Shown: positions 43,758 to 53,366 of the stretch, piece after piece | Numbering within the stretch: the stretch's first letter is position 1 | Layout of the letters: each line of letters begins with the position of its first letter | NCBI RefSeq assembly: GCF_010692745.1 | Contig: NZ_JAAHTB010000012.1 | Coordinates: 62,001-126,000, forward strand | DNA from: Methylobacterium sp. BTF04 | GTDB taxonomy: Bacteria; Pseudomonadota; Alphaproteobacteria; Rhizobiales; Beijerinckiaceae | Length of the DNA: 64,000 bases | Direction of reading: 5' to 3' | Position numbers and translations under genes: made by a program | Notes under the pieces: model-generated | Database searches by the model: none | The model's input: only the letters and a program-made list of their open reading frames with translations | What the model was told of the DNA's origin: nothing

Positions 43758-44339
43758 ATGATCCGCCGCCTCTACGAGTGGATACTCGCGCTCGCCGGCA
43801 AGCCGTCGGCCCCCTGGGCCCTCGGCGCCGTGGCCTTCGCGGAGAGTTCGTTTTTCCCGGTGCCCCCCGACGTGATGCTGGTGCCGATGGCGGTGAGCCG
43901 GCCCGACCGGGTGTGGTTCTACGCGCTCATCACCACCCTGTCCTCGGTGGCCGGCGGCATCCTCGGTTACGCCATCGGCGCGCTGCTCTACGATTCCATC
44001 GGGCAATGGCTGTTCCGGGTCTATGGCCTCGCCGACAAGGCCGAGACCTTCCAGGCCTCCTACGCCCAGTACGGGCATTGGGTGATCCTGCTGAAGGGGC
44101 TGACGCCTATCCCGTTCAAGCTCGTCACCATCACCTCGGGCTTCGCCCATTACGATCTGTTCTGGTTCATCGTGCTGTCGCTGATCACGCGTGGCGCGCG
44201 CTTCTTCATCCTCGCCGGATTGCTCGGGCGGTACGGCGTCCAGATCCGCGGCGTGCTCGACCGGCACCTCAACGTCGTGGCGGCGCTCGCCGTGGCGTTG
44301 ATCGTCCTCGGCTTCGTGCTGTTCAAGGTGCTGCTGTAG
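43758..44339 (+). CDS. YqaA/DedA-family (VTT domain) membrane protein
   Basis: A 193-residue inner-membrane protein with about five hydrophobic segments. VTT/SNARE-associated motifs: FAESSFFPVPPDVMLVP, GILGYAIGALLYDSIG and LLKGLTPIPFKLVTITSGFA. Members are implicated in lipid scrambling and membrane homeostasis. ATG at 43758 is the start; the frame upstream runs through the antisense of tRNA-Leu. Followed by a palindromic intergenic element and dsbB. Confidence 0.85.
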   Translation: MIRRLYEWILALAGKPSAPWALGAVAFAESSFFPVPPDVMLVPMAVSRPDRVWFYALITTLSSVAGGILGYAIGALLYDSIGQWLFRVYGLADKAETFQASYAQYGHWVILLKGLTPIPFKLVTITSGFAHYDLFWFIVLSLITRGARFFILAGLLGRYGVQIRGVLDRHLNVVAALAVALIVLGFVLFKVLL

Positions 44340-44391
44340 ATCTATCTCGGTCTGCACGAACTCGACCGGATCGGATTGGTCCGACCCACAC

Positions 44392-44501
44392 CCTCACCTG
44401 AGGTGCCGCGTCAGCGGCCTCGAAGGAGACCTCCAGTGTCCGTGTGATCCCTGGAGCCCTCCTTCGAGGCCTCCGCTTCGCTGCGGCTCCTCAGGATGAG
44501 G
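44392..44501. repeat. Long imperfect palindrome (REP-like intergenic element)
   Basis: Left arm 44392-44436 and right arm 44451-44501 are imperfect inverted copies (CCTGAGG..., GCCTCGAAGGAG) around a 14-bp loop. Similar GC-rich palindromes with a 'CCTCGAAGGAG ... CTCAGGATGAGG' pattern are dispersed between genes in many Hyphomicrobiales. It lies between YqaA and dsbB and could end or stabilise transcripts. Confidence 0.65.
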
Positions 44502-44599
44502 TGGGTTGGTTGGATCGGTTCGATCCGCTCGATTGGATAAGCATATCCGCACGCACCGCCTTCAGCGCGCGGGTTCTCGTTTCGAAAGAGTGCCTTCAG

Positions 44600-45088
44600 A
44601 TGGATTTCACCTCGCTCCTGCGCTTGCGCCGCGCCGCGCTGGTGCTTCTCTTCGGCGCGGTGCTCACGTTGGCCGGCGCGTTCTATTTCCAGTGGGGGCT
44701 CGGCTACGTGCCGTGCAAGCTCTGCCTGACCGAGCGCCTTCCGTATTATGCCGCGATACCCCTAAGCCTGCTGGGGCTGTTCCTGCCGGAGCGCCTGACG
44801 CGCCTCGTCCTCGGCCTCGCCGCCCTCGGCCTGCTCTACGGTGCCGGCCTCAGCGTCTATCATGCGGGTGCCGAATGGGCCTTCTGGGCCGGCCCGAGCG
44901 ATTGCGGCGGCGGTTCGGGGGCCAATCCGGGCAACGTCGCCGATTTCATGACCGCGCTCCAGACCACGCGGGTGGTCGATTGCTCCACCGCCGCATGGCG
45001 CCTGTTCGGTGTCTCGCTGGCCGGCTGGAACGCCGTGATCGCCTTCGTGCTCGCCTCGGTCGCCGGGACGTCTGCCGCCAAACCCTGA
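44600..45088 (+). CDS. dsbB: DsbB-family disulfide oxidoreductase
   Basis: A 162-residue inner-membrane protein with four helices that reoxidises DsbA with quinone. The periplasmic quinone-side pair is VPCKLC (CxxC) and the second loop has SDCGGGSG ... VVDCS, the two cysteines that contact DsbA. ATG at 44600 is preferred over the open frame at 44444, which would add a non-homologous leader from the palindrome region. Confidence 0.88.
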   Translation: MDFTSLLRLRRAALVLLFGAVLTLAGAFYFQWGLGYVPCKLCLTERLPYYAAIPLSLLGLFLPERLTRLVLGLAALGLLYGAGLSVYHAGAEWAFWAGPSDCGGGSGANPGNVADFMTALQTTRVVDCSTAAWRLFGVSLAGWNAVIAFVLASVAGTSAAKP

Positions 45089-45124
45089 TCGTAACCTGGC
45101 TCGAACGCCGCTTTAAGCGGGAAT

Positions 45125-45598
45125 TCAGTGTCGGTCGTCCGGCAGCGGCGCGACGTCAATCCCCTCCTCCACCAAGGCGCGGGCTTCGTCGAGGCTCGCC
45201 TGACCGTAGATCGGCCGGGCCGGGCTCTCGCCATAATGCATGCGTCGTGCTTCTTCGGGGAAATGCGCTCCGACATCGTCGGCGGTCTTGGTGACGTGCT
45301 CACGCACCGCGCGGAGCAGAGCGCGCAGGCGCTGTTCGGGCTCCGCCAGCATCGTGACCGCATCGGGCGCCGCCGCAGGAGCGGGAAGCGTCGCCTCGGG
45401 CTCGTGCTTGGGCTCGGGTGCGGCCGTTCGGTCAGCGCGCGCGATGGACGGCGCCATCATGCCTTTGGTCACCTGCGCGGTGCCACAGAACGGACAGGTG
45501 ACGAGGCCGCGTGCCGCCTGTTCGTCGTAGGATCCGCTCGACGGAAACCAACTCTCGAAGTCGTGGCCGCCGTCGCAGACCAATGTGTACCGGATCAT
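45125..45598 (-). CDS. DUF1178 family protein
   Basis: A 157-residue small soluble protein beginning MIRYTLVCDGGHDFESWFPS, with CPFCGTAQV near residue 35: a rubredoxin-like CxxC...CxxC remnant (only CDGGH and CPFC seen here). An Ala/Pro/Glu-rich linker follows, then the conserved C-terminal FPEEARRMHYGESPARPIYGQ. Third gene after grxC and the nitrilase-like gene, an order conserved in Alphaproteobacteria. Function unknown. Confidence 0.85.
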   Translation of the reverse strand: MIRYTLVCDGGHDFESWFPSSGSYDEQAARGLVTCPFCGTAQVTKGMMAPSIARADRTAAPEPKHEPEATLPAPAAAPDAVTMLAEPEQRLRALLRAVREHVTKTADDVGAHFPEEARRMHYGESPARPIYGQASLDEARALVEEGIDVAPLPDDRH

Positions 45599-45624
45599 GG
45601 TTTCGCGCTTGAGGGCCGTCTTCG

Positions 45625-46470
45625 TCAGGCGGGATGCCTGATCCGCTCGATGGTGAACGGCTTGGCGTGCTGCAGCGCCGGGATACGGGCGCGGGCATCG
45701 ACGACGCGGGCGAGATCGATCTCGGCGAGGATCACGCCGGGCTCCGCGCCGCCGGCATCCGCCAGGACCCGGCCCCATGGGTCGACGATGAGCGAATGGC
45801 CGTAGGTGTCGCGGCCGTCCTCGTGGTGACCGCCTTGCGCGGCCGAGATCATGAACGAGCCGGTCTCGATGGCGCGCGCCCGGTGCAGCACGTGCCAATG
45901 CGCCTCGCCGGTCTGCTTGGTGAAGCAGGCCGGCGCCGTGATGATCGTCGCCCCCGCCTCGGCCAGCGCCCGGAACAGGGCGGGAAAGCGCACATCGTAG
46001 CAAATGGCGATACCGATCGGCGCCCACGGCGTGTCGGCCACCACCGCGCAGGCGCCACCGGTATAGGTCGAGGATTCGCGCCAGCGCTCGCCGTTGGGCA
46101 GATCGACATCGTAGAGATGAAGCTTGTCGTAGGATGCGGTGATCGCACCCTGCGCATCGATCAGGAAGGCGCGGTTGGCGATCTTGTCGCCGTTGCGCAC
46201 GGCGAGCGACCCGATCTGGATCACGATGCCGCGCTCGCGCGCGACCTCACGCAGGGCGGCGAGCGTCGGGTCGTCGTCCTGCCCGGTGACGTGGGCGAAC
46301 AGGCTAGCCTTGTCGCGCTCCACCAGGGAGGTCATCTCGGGGGTCTGGACGTAATGCGCGCCCTTGTCGGCGGCCTCGCGCACCAACGCGACGGCGGCGT
46401 CGCGGTTGGCGAGCGGATCGCGCCCCGAGCGCATCTGGACGCAGGCGGCGATGAACCGGGGCTCGGTCAT
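45625..46470 (-). CDS. Nitrilase-superfamily carbon-nitrogen hydrolase (Nit-type amidase)
   Basis: A 281-residue cytoplasmic amidase with the Glu-Lys-Cys triad: Glu in VQTPEMTS, Lys in SYDKLHLYDVD, Cys in GIAICYDVRFP. The sequence resembles Nit1/Nit2 omega-amidases that clear deaminated glutathione or alpha-ketoglutaramate, which suits the glutaredoxin neighbour. Start 46470 overlaps grxC stop by 4 bp. 26 bp before DUF1178. Confidence 0.9.
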   Translation of the reverse strand: MTEPRFIAACVQMRSGRDPLANRDAAVALVREAADKGAHYVQTPEMTSLVERDKASLFAHVTGQDDDPTLAALREVARERGIVIQIGSLAVRNGDKIANRAFLIDAQGAITASYDKLHLYDVDLPNGERWRESSTYTGGACAVVADTPWAPIGIAICYDVRFPALFRALAEAGATIITAPACFTKQTGEAHWHVLHRARAIETGSFMISAAQGGHHEDGRDTYGHSLIVDPWGRVLADAGGAEPGVILAEIDLARVVDARARIPALQHAKPFTIERIRHPA

Positions 46471-46730
46471 GGCGCGACCGCGACCATCGGCTCGAGCTTG
46501 CCGGCGCCATTCAGGGCATAAAGATCGTCGCAGCCGCCGACATGGGCGTCGCCGATGAAGATCTGCGGCACGCTGGTGCGGCCGCCGGCCCTCTGGACCA
46601 TGGCAGCGCGCGAGCCGGCCGTCTTCTCGACGTCGATCTCGGTGAACACGATGCTCTTTTCGCGCAGCAGGCTTTTCGCCGCCGAGCAATAAGGGCACCA
46701 GGCGGTGGTATAAATCGTGACCGGCTTCAT
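46467..46730 (-). CDS. grxC: Glutaredoxin 3 (dithiol)
   Basis: An 87-residue thioredoxin-fold glutaredoxin. Active site TTAWCPYCSAAK with both cysteines, TSVPQIFIGDAHVGGCDDLYAL with the cis-Pro and GG glutathione-binding pair. ATG at 46730 chosen because the family starts there; the frame extends 11 residues upstream. Head of a grxC-nit-DUF1178 operon. Confidence 0.93.
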   Translation of the reverse strand: MKPVTIYTTAWCPYCSAAKSLLREKSIVFTEIDVEKTAGSRAAMVQRAGGRTSVPQIFIGDAHVGGCDDLYALNGAGKLEPMVAVAP

Positions 46731-46818
46731 CGTGGATACGCCCCGCGGCAATCCCTTCAGCATATAGGTGAGCCGGGAGGTTCTTCCTACTGGTGAGTTC
46801 AGCGCAGCCGAATCGGCT

Positions 46819-47175
46819 TTACGCAGCCATCAGCTTCTCGACCTCGTTGACGAGATCGCGCAGGTGGAACGGCTTCGAGAGCACCTTGGCGTCCTTCGGA
46901 GCCTTGGAATCCGGGTTCAACGCCACCGCGGCAAAACCCGTGATGAACATCACCTTGATGTCGGGGTCGAGTTCGGTGGCGCGGCGGGCGAGCTCGATGC
47001 CATCCATCTCCGGCATGACGATGTCGGTGAGCAGCAGTTCGAACGGCTCTTCGCGCAAGCGGTTATAGGCCGAAAGGCCATTGTCGAACGACAGCACGTC
47101 GTAGCCGGCGTTCTGCAACGCCTTGGCCAGGAAACGGCGCATGTCGTTGTCGTCTTCCGCCAGGAGAATCTTCAT
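46819..47175 (-). CDS. cpdR: CpdR single-domain response regulator
   Basis: A 118-residue receiver-only response regulator that in Caulobacter, when unphosphorylated, delivers ClpXP to substrates at the cell pole. Receiver motifs: LLAEDDNDMRRFLAKALQNA, phosphoacceptor Asp in LLLTDIVMPEMDG, Thr in VMFITGFAA, Lys in LSKPFHLRDL. No output domain. Followed by the grxC operon on the same strand after 88 bp; divergent from an N-formylglutamate amidohydrolase, an arrangement seen in related genera. Confidence 0.92.
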   Translation of the reverse strand: MKILLAEDDNDMRRFLAKALQNAGYDVLSFDNGLSAYNRLREEPFELLLTDIVMPEMDGIELARRATELDPDIKVMFITGFAAVALNPDSKAPKDAKVLSKPFHLRDLVNEVEKLMAA

Positions 47176-47382
47176 CGAGCGGCGTCCTGTGCCTTTGGGT
47201 CGGTGTGTTCTTTCCACAAAGCGCCAACTTGGTAAACAAGGTGTTGAGATCTCGACCAAGCGTGCGTGTTCTGCGGCACCCCGTCCATACCGAAGCGATG
47301 CGTGCCGCAGTAGACACAAGCCCCCACCGCACGCAATGTGTGGGCTCGTAGTTCCGCCCCGCCCGAGGCGACCCCTTCCGCG

Positions 47383-48291
47383 ATGACAGAGCCGTTTCCG
47401 AACCAGACCATGCCGGGGACGCCTGCGTTCGATCCGCCCTTCGCTGTCGACGAGCCGGAAGCGCACACTCTTCCCTTCGTATTCAACACCCCGCATTCCG
47501 GGGCGGTCTATCCCCGCGCCTTCGTGGCGAACTCGCGCCTCGACGCCCTCGCCCTGCGCCGGTCTGAGGACGCGCATGTCGACCGGCTGTTCGGGCCGGT
47601 GGTGGATCTCGGCGCGCCGCTGATGCGGGCGAACTTTCCGCGGGCCTATCTCGACGTGAACCGCGAGCCCTACGAACTCGACCCACGGATGTTCGACGGG
47701 CGCCTTCCGGCCTTTGCCAACACCCGCTCCATGCGAGTGGCGGGCGGTCTCGGCACGATTCCGCGCGTGGTCGCCGACGGCCAGGAGATCTATCGCGGGC
47801 GCCTGCCGGTGGAGGATGCGGTCGAGCGGATCGAGACCCTGTACAAGCCCTATCACCGCACCCTGCGCGGCCTGGTCCAGCGCACGGCACGGACATTCGG
47901 CCATGCCATCCTGGTGGATTGCCATTCGATGCCGTCGTCGAGCCTCGGGCGCGACGAGGGCGCGAGGGCGGATTTCGTGCTGGGAGATCGCTTCGGCACC
48001 GCCTGCGCGCCGCTTCTGATCGATGCGTTCGAGGACCACCTGCGGGCCCGCGGTTTCCGCACCGTTCGCAACAAGCCCTATGCCGGCGGCTTCATCACCG
48101 AGCATTACGGCGAGCCGAATGTCGGCCGCCACGCGCTGCAGGTGGAGATCAACCGCGCCCTCTACATGAACGAGGCCAGCCTCGCGCTCGGTCCGGGTTT
48201 TGCGGAACTGGTGTGGCACCTGCGTGAGGTCGTCGCCGCCGTGGCGCGGGATGTGGGCGACCTGACCCCGCGCCGGATGGCAGCCGAATAG
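47383..48291 (+). CDS. N-formylglutamate amidohydrolase family
   Basis: A 302-residue HutG-II-type metal hydrolase. Motifs FNTPHSGAVYPR near the N-terminus, LMRANFPRAYLDVNREPYELD and VDCHSMPSS fit the family that hydrolyses N-formylglutamate to glutamate. ATG at 47383 (MTEPFPNQ). No histidine-utilisation genes are adjacent; its neighbour cpdR points to a lineage-conserved location rather than a hut operon. Confidence 0.87.
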   Translation: MTEPFPNQTMPGTPAFDPPFAVDEPEAHTLPFVFNTPHSGAVYPRAFVANSRLDALALRRSEDAHVDRLFGPVVDLGAPLMRANFPRAYLDVNREPYELDPRMFDGRLPAFANTRSMRVAGGLGTIPRVVADGQEIYRGRLPVEDAVERIETLYKPYHRTLRGLVQRTARTFGHAILVDCHSMPSSSLGRDEGARADFVLGDRFGTACAPLLIDAFEDHLRARGFRTVRNKPYAGGFITEHYGEPNVGRHALQVEINRALYMNEASLALGPGFAELVWHLREVVAAVARDVGDLTPRRMAAE

Positions 48292-48418
48292 GCCACGCGG
48301 CGAGAAACGCTTGAGAGCGCGCCAAAGAAAATTTCGCGAGAAGCGCCGAATTCGAAGTTTTGCTTGCTGCGCCGGCCTTCGCTCTCGGGATAGGAGTAGC
48401 CCGCGCGGCGCGCTTACT

Positions 48419-48424
48419 TATAAT
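48419..48424 (+). promoter_or_regulatory. -10-like TATAAT upstream of methylmalonyl-CoA mutase
   Basis: A perfect TATAAT overlaps the in-frame ATG at 48423; no good -35 is seen 17 bp upstream (GTAGCC). If used, transcription would start near 48431 and the mutase start would be 48435 or 48459. Confidence 0.3.
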
Positions 48425-48458
48425 GCGCCCCAACATGACGCCGCACGAGCACGCCAAC

Positions 48459-50624
48459 ATGACGTCACGCATTCCCGATTTCGCGACCGTCGCCTATGCG
48501 GCCGACGCCGTTCCGGCCCCGGTGCCGCCCGCGGGCGAGCCCTGGATGACGCCCGAAGGCATCCCGGTGAAGGGCATCTATGGCCCCGCCGACCGCGAGG
48601 GGATCGAGTTCCTCGACACCTATCCGGGCGTGGCGCCGTTCCTGCGCGGCCCCTACCCGACCATGTACGTCACCCAGCCCTGGACCATCCGGCAATATGC
48701 CGGCTTCTCCACGGCCGAGGATTCCAACGCATTCTACCGGCGCAATCTGGCGGCCGGTCAGAAGGGCCTGTCGGTGGCCTTCGATCTCGCCACACACCGG
48801 GGCTACGATTCCGATCACCCGCGCGTCTCGGGCGATGTCGGCATGGCGGGCGTGGCCATCGACTCGATCTACGACATGCGCACCTTGTTCTCCGGCATCC
48901 CGCTCGACGAGATGACGGTGTCGATGACCATGAACGGGGCGGTGCTGCCGATCCTGGCGCTTTACATCGTGGCGGCCGAGGAGCAGGGCGTGCCGCCTGA
49001 AAAGCTCGCGGGCACGATCCAGAACGACATCCTCAAGGAGTTCATGGTCCGCAACACCTACATCTACCCGCCCGCGGGCTCGATGCGGATCATCGGCGAC
49101 ATCTTCGCCTATACCTCGACGCACATGCCGAAGTTCAATTCGATCTCGATTTCCGGCTATCACATGCAGGAAGCCGGGGCGACCAACGACCTGGAACTCG
49201 CCTACACGCTCGCCGACGGCGTCGAATACATCAAGGCGGGTCTGGCCGCCGGCCTCACCATCGACAAGTTCGCGCCGCGCCTGTCGTTCTTCTGGGCGAT
49301 CTCGACGAACTTCTTCATGGAGATCGCCAAGATGCGGGCCGCGCGCCTGATCTGGGCCAAGCTCGTCAAGGAGTTCGAGCCGAAATCCGACAAGTCGCTG
49401 CCGCTGCGCACGCACAGCCAGACCAGCGGCTGGTCGCTCACTGCGCAGGACGTCTTCAACAACGTCACCCGCACCTGCATCGAGGCGATGGCGGCGACGC
49501 AGGGCGGCACCCAGTCGCTCCACACCAATGCCCTCGACGAGGCTTTGGCCCTGCCCACCGACTTCTCGGCCCGGATCGCGCGCAACACCCAGCTCTTCCT
49601 GCAGCAGGAAAGCGGCACCACCCGGATCGTCGACCCGTGGGGCGGCTCGTACTATGTCGAGAAGCTGACGCAGGACATCGTCACCCGCGCTTGGGAGCAC
49701 CTGCGCGAAGTCGAGGAACTTGGCGGCATGGCCAAGGCCATCGAGGCCGGCATCCCGAAGCTGCGGATCGAGGAGGCCGCCGCCCGCGCCCAGGCCCGGA
49801 TCGATTCGGGCCGGCAGACCATCGTCGGCGTCAACAAGTTCAAGCCCGAGGACGACCGCGCCATCGAGTTGATGCGCGTCGACAACGGCAACGTCCGCAC
49901 CCTGCAGATCGACAAGCTCAAGCGGCTGCGTGCCGAGCGCAACCAGGCCGAGGTCGACGCGGCCCTGGAAGCCCTGACGAAAGCGGCGCAGGGCGAGGGC
50001 AACCTCCTGGCTCTCGGCATCGAAGCCGCGCGGGCCAAGGCCACGGTGGGGGAAATTTCCGACGCCCTCGAGAAGGCCTGGGGCCGGCATCGCGCCGAAA
50101 TCCGCTCGATCTCGGGCGTCTACAAGCGAGAGGTTGGGGGCATGTCGCCGGCAGTCGAGACGGTTCGCCACCTCGTGGAAGCCTTTGAGGAGAATGACGG
50201 GCGCCGTCCGCGTATCCTCGTCGCCAAGATGGGCCAGGACGGGCACGACCGCGGCCAGAAGGTGATCGCCTCGGCCTTCGCGGATCTCGGCTTCGACGTC
50301 GATATCGGGCCGCTCTTCGCCACTCCGGCCGAGGCCGCGCGACAGGCGGTTGAAAACGACGTCCACATCGTCGGCGTGTCGTCGCTGGCCGCCGGCCACC
50401 TCACACTGGTGCCCGAGCTCAAGGCGGCGTTGACCGAGCAGGGCCGCGCGGACGTGATGATCGTCATCGGCGGCGTCATTCCGCCGGGCGATTACGACGC
50501 CCTCTATGCCGCTGGAGCCTCGGCGATCTTTCCGCCCGGCACCGTGATCGCCGAAGCGGCGGTCAAGCTGATCCAGGAGCTGAACGGCCGACTCGGCTAT
50601 GCCGAGCGCCAAGCCGCCGAGTGA
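48459..50624 (+). CDS. mcmA: Methylmalonyl-CoA mutase, large (catalytic) subunit
   Basis: Adenosylcobalamin-dependent mutase converting (R)-methylmalonyl-CoA to succinyl-CoA in the ethylmalonyl-CoA and propionate pathways. From ATG 48459 ([13 protein letters not shown]) the product is 721 aa, the usual length; ATGs at 48423 and 48435 are also in frame. Barrel domain motifs include [19 protein letters not shown] and [15 protein letters not shown]; the C-terminal cobalamin domain has [20 protein letters not shown] with the cobalt-ligating His in DGHDRG. No small subunit is next to it. Confidence 0.95.
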   Translation: MTSRIPDFATVAYAADAVPAPVPPAGEPWMTPEGIPVKGIYGPADREGIEFLDTYPGVAPFLRGPYPTMYVTQPWTIRQYAGFSTAEDSNAFYRRNLAAGQKGLSVAFDLATHRGYDSDHPRVSGDVGMAGVAIDSIYDMRTLFSGIPLDEMTVSMTMNGAVLPILALYIVAAEEQGVPPEKLAGTIQNDILKEFMVRNTYIYPPAGSMRIIGDIFAYTSTHMPKFNSISISGYHMQEAGATNDLELAYTLADGVEYIKAGLAAGLTIDKFAPRLSFFWAISTNFFMEIAKMRAARLIWAKLVKEFEPKSDKSLPLRTHSQTSGWSLTAQDVFNNVTRTCIEAMAATQGGTQSLHTNALDEALALPTDFSARIARNTQLFLQQESGTTRIVDPWGGSYYVEKLTQDIVTRAWEHLREVEELGGMAKAIEAGIPKLRIEEAAARAQARIDSGRQTIVGVNKFKPEDDRAIELMRVDNGNVRTLQIDKLKRLRAERNQAEVDAALEALTKAAQGEGNLLALGIEAARAKATVGEISDALEKAWGRHRAEIRSISGVYKREVGGMSPAVETVRHLVEAFEENDGRRPRILVAKMGQDGHDRGQKVIASAFADLGFDVDIGPLFATPAEAARQAVENDVHIVGVSSLAAGHLTLVPELKAALTEQGRADVMIVIGGVIPPGDYDALYAAGASAIFPPGTVIAEAAVKLIQELNGRLGYAERQAAE

Positions 50625-50783
50625 AGCCGCCGAGTGAATGGCGGTCGCTCACCACGTTGTGGGTTCGGCGGGCTCACCCGGTAGCGATTCTGCAGGCGAG
50701 TCGCTAGAAACGAAGGTGTTGCAGTGCGGTCGGCGGCGTATGCGCAGGACCGGGGTCTCTAGAGTTTCGAGGGTGTGATCGCG

Positions 50784-52217
50784 ATGTCGGAGATGGCCGG
50801 TCACCTGATCCACCCCGTCATCCTGTGCGGTGGCTCCGGTACGCGGCTCTGGCCGGCCTCGCGCGAGAGCATGCCGAAGCAATTCACGCCGCTGGTGAAT
50901 GCCGACAGCTCGACGTTTCAGGAGACCGCGCGACGCCTGACCGACACGAGCGTGTTCTCACGCCCGGCGATTCTCACGAGCAGCGACGCCCGCTTCATCG
51001 TCGCCGAGCAATTGGCCGGCGCCCGTATCGCGGCGGATATCATCCTCGAGCCCGAGCGCAGGGATTCCGCCGCCGCCGTAGCGGTGGCGACCCTGCATGC
51101 CGCGCGCCGCGACCCGCAGGCCGTGGTGCTGATCCTGGCGGCGGACCACGTCATCGGCGACACCGACGGCTTCGTTCAGGCGGCCAAGGACGCGGCCGCC
51201 GGCGCGCGGGCCGGCTGCATCATGACACTGGGCATCAAGCCGACGAGCCCGGCCACGGGCTACGGCTACATCCATGTCGGTACCGCGGTGGAGGGCGCTC
51301 CGGGCTCACACCATATCGAGCGCTTCGTGGAGAAGCCGGACGTGGCCGGGGCCGAACGCCTGATCGCGGAGGGCGCCCTGTGGAATTCGGGCTACTTCCT
51401 GTTCCGCGCCGACGTGATGCTCGCCGAGCTCGAGGCACATGTGCCCGAAATCCTGCGCGCGACCAGAGCCGCCCTCGACGGCGCGGTGACGGACCTCGAC
51501 TTCATCCGGCTCGACGCGGCGGCCTTCGGTGCGGCACCGAAGACCTCCATCGACTATGCGGTGATGGAACGGACCGCGCGGGCCGGCGTGCTGCCGGTCT
51601 CGTTTCCGTGGTCCGATGTCGGCACCTGGGACGCCGTCTGGGAGGTGTTGCCCCACGATGCCAACGGCAACGCGCTGCGCGGCCGTGTCGAGACCATCGA
51701 CACCCATGGCAGCCTGATCCACAGCGAGGGAGATCACATCACCGCTGTGGTCGGCCTCGACGACGTCGTTGTGGTGACGACCCCCGATGCGGTGCTGGTG
51801 ACCTCGAAATCCCGCTCCGGACAGGTCAAGGATCTGGTCACGCAATTGCGCGGCAAGGCCCACCCGGAGGCCGACGCCCACCGGCGGATGTACCGGCCCT
51901 GGGGCTGGTACCAGCGCATCGACATCGGAGAGCGCTTCCAAGTGAAGCGCATCATGGTCACGCCGGGCGGCCGGCTTTCGCTGCAGAAACACTTCCACCG
52001 GGCCGAGCACTGGGTCGTGGTCAAGGGCACCGCGGAGGTGACCCTCAACGAGTCCGTTGTGCTCGTGCACGAGAACGAGGCGATCTACCTGCCGATCGGC
52101 TCGATGCACCGCCTCACCAACCCCGGCAAGATCCCCCTCGAACTCATCGAAGTCCAGGTCGGCGGCTATACCGGCGAGGACGACATCATCCGCGTCGAGG
52201 ATATCTACGGACGCTAG
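50784..52217 (+). CDS. manC: Mannose-1-phosphate guanylyltransferase / mannose-6-phosphate isomerase
   Basis: A 477-residue bifunctional enzyme that makes GDP-mannose for polysaccharides. The nucleotidyltransferase domain starts HPVILCGGSGTRLWPASRES with the pyrophosphorylase signature and FVEKPD; the C-terminal cupin isomerase domain has RPWGWYQRIDIG, SLQKHFHRAEHWVVVKG and the metal-binding QKHFHR histidines. ATG at 50784 (MSEMAGHL) preferred over GTG at 50775. Stands alone between mcmA and the comM remnant. Confidence 0.92.
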   Translation: MSEMAGHLIHPVILCGGSGTRLWPASRESMPKQFTPLVNADSSTFQETARRLTDTSVFSRPAILTSSDARFIVAEQLAGARIAADIILEPERRDSAAAVAVATLHAARRDPQAVVLILAADHVIGDTDGFVQAAKDAAAGARAGCIMTLGIKPTSPATGYGYIHVGTAVEGAPGSHHIERFVEKPDVAGAERLIAEGALWNSGYFLFRADVMLAELEAHVPEILRATRAALDGAVTDLDFIRLDAAAFGAAPKTSIDYAVMERTARAGVLPVSFPWSDVGTWDAVWEVLPHDANGNALRGRVETIDTHGSLIHSEGDHITAVVGLDDVVVVTTPDAVLVTSKSRSGQVKDLVTQLRGKAHPEADAHRRMYRPWGWYQRIDIGERFQVKRIMVTPGGRLSLQKHFHRAEHWVVVKGTAEVTLNESVVLVHENEAIYLPIGSMHRLTNPGKIPLELIEVQVGGYTGEDDIIRVEDIYGR

Positions 52218-52410
52218 CTCGTCAGGAGAATCGCCGGACGCCGGGTCTCGGAACGAGGTCGGCGGGTCGATCACCGGCGAAATGCCGGAATCGTTTATCG
52301 TTCGATCGTCGAGAAGCTGATCAGGACCCTCGCTAGGGTCATTCAGGAAGCCCATTCGATTGCGCCCTCTGCTTTCCACCCTCGGCTGAGTGGTCGCCAC
52401 CAACCAACGG

Positions 52411-53316
52411 CTACGCCGCCACCGGCCGCTCGGCCCGTCCGCGGTAGCTCAAGGCCTCGGCCAGATGAACGCGGCGCACCTGAGCCTCGCCGTCGAGATC
52501 GGCCAGGGTGCGGGCGACCCGAAGGGTGCGGTGGAAGCCGCGTGCGGACAGCCGCATGGTCTCGGCCGCGTTGCGGATCAGCGCCGCGCCTTCGGCATCG
52601 GGGGCCGCGACCTCCTCGATCATCGTCGCCGGACAGGTGGCATTGGTGATGACACCACTGAGCCCGCGCGCGGCGAAGCGCTCCGTCTGCAAGGTGCGGG
52701 CGGCCGCGACCCGCGCGGCCATCTCGGCCGAGCCTTCCGCGGGCGGCGGCAGGATCAGGTCGGCGGCCGTGACGGCGCCGACCTCGATGCGCAGGTCGAT
52801 CCGGTCGAGGAGCGGACCGGAGATGCGGGCGCCGTACTGCGCCACGCAGCGCTCGTTCGGACCCTTGCGACAGGCATAGCCCGGCTCCAGCGCCTGACCG
52901 CAGCGGCACGGATTCATCGCGGCGATGAGCTGGAAGCGGGCCGGATACGTCACCCGGTGGTTGGCGCGCGCGATCATCACCTCGCCGGTCTCCATCGGCT
53001 GGCGCAGGGAATCGAGCACCTGGGGTGTGAATTCCGGCAATTCGTCGAGGAACAGCACGCCGCCATGGGCGAGCGAAGCCTCGCCGGGCCGGGCGTTATG
53101 GCCGCCGCCCACGAGCGCCGCCATCGATGCCGAATGATGCGGCTGGCGGAACGGACGGCGGTTCGACAGCGCCCCGTGCTTCAGTTCGCCCGCCACCGAC
53201 TGGATCATCGAGACTTCGAGGAGCTCGCGCGGGCTGAGCGGCGGCAGGATCGACGGCAGCCGCGCGGCGAGCATCGACTTGCCCGCCCCCGGCGGACCGT
53301 TGAACAGCGTGTCGTG
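52411..53316 (-). pseudogene. comM: comM/yifB, 3' part only (disrupted by island)
   Basis: The C-terminal ~300 residues of a YifB/ComM AAA+ helicase, a branch-migration factor in natural transformation. Present: HDTLFNGPPGAGKSMLAAR (Walker A), GVLFLDELPEF (Walker B), the cysteine segment NPCRCGQ and the Mg-chelatase C-terminal domain ending RGRAERPVAA. Reading toward the 5' end, the frame stops at TGA 53319-53317 exactly where a GGH box should continue, and the expected ~220-residue N-terminus is absent from the window. The island to the right begins at this point. Confidence 0.9.
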
Positions 53317-53366
53317 TCACATCCCGGCATGGGAAAACGTTCACCCGTGGTGAGTATCCTCCGGCG

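Noticed and set aside
48300..48458. Cobalamin riboswitch before methylmalonyl-CoA mutase
   Set aside because: The leader is too short and no B12-box-like sequence is visible; the mutase uses B12 but need not be so regulated.
48465..50612. 715-codon minus-strand frame opposite methylmalonyl-CoA mutase
   Set aside because: Antisense shadow with no motifs; the plus-strand mutase is unmistakable.
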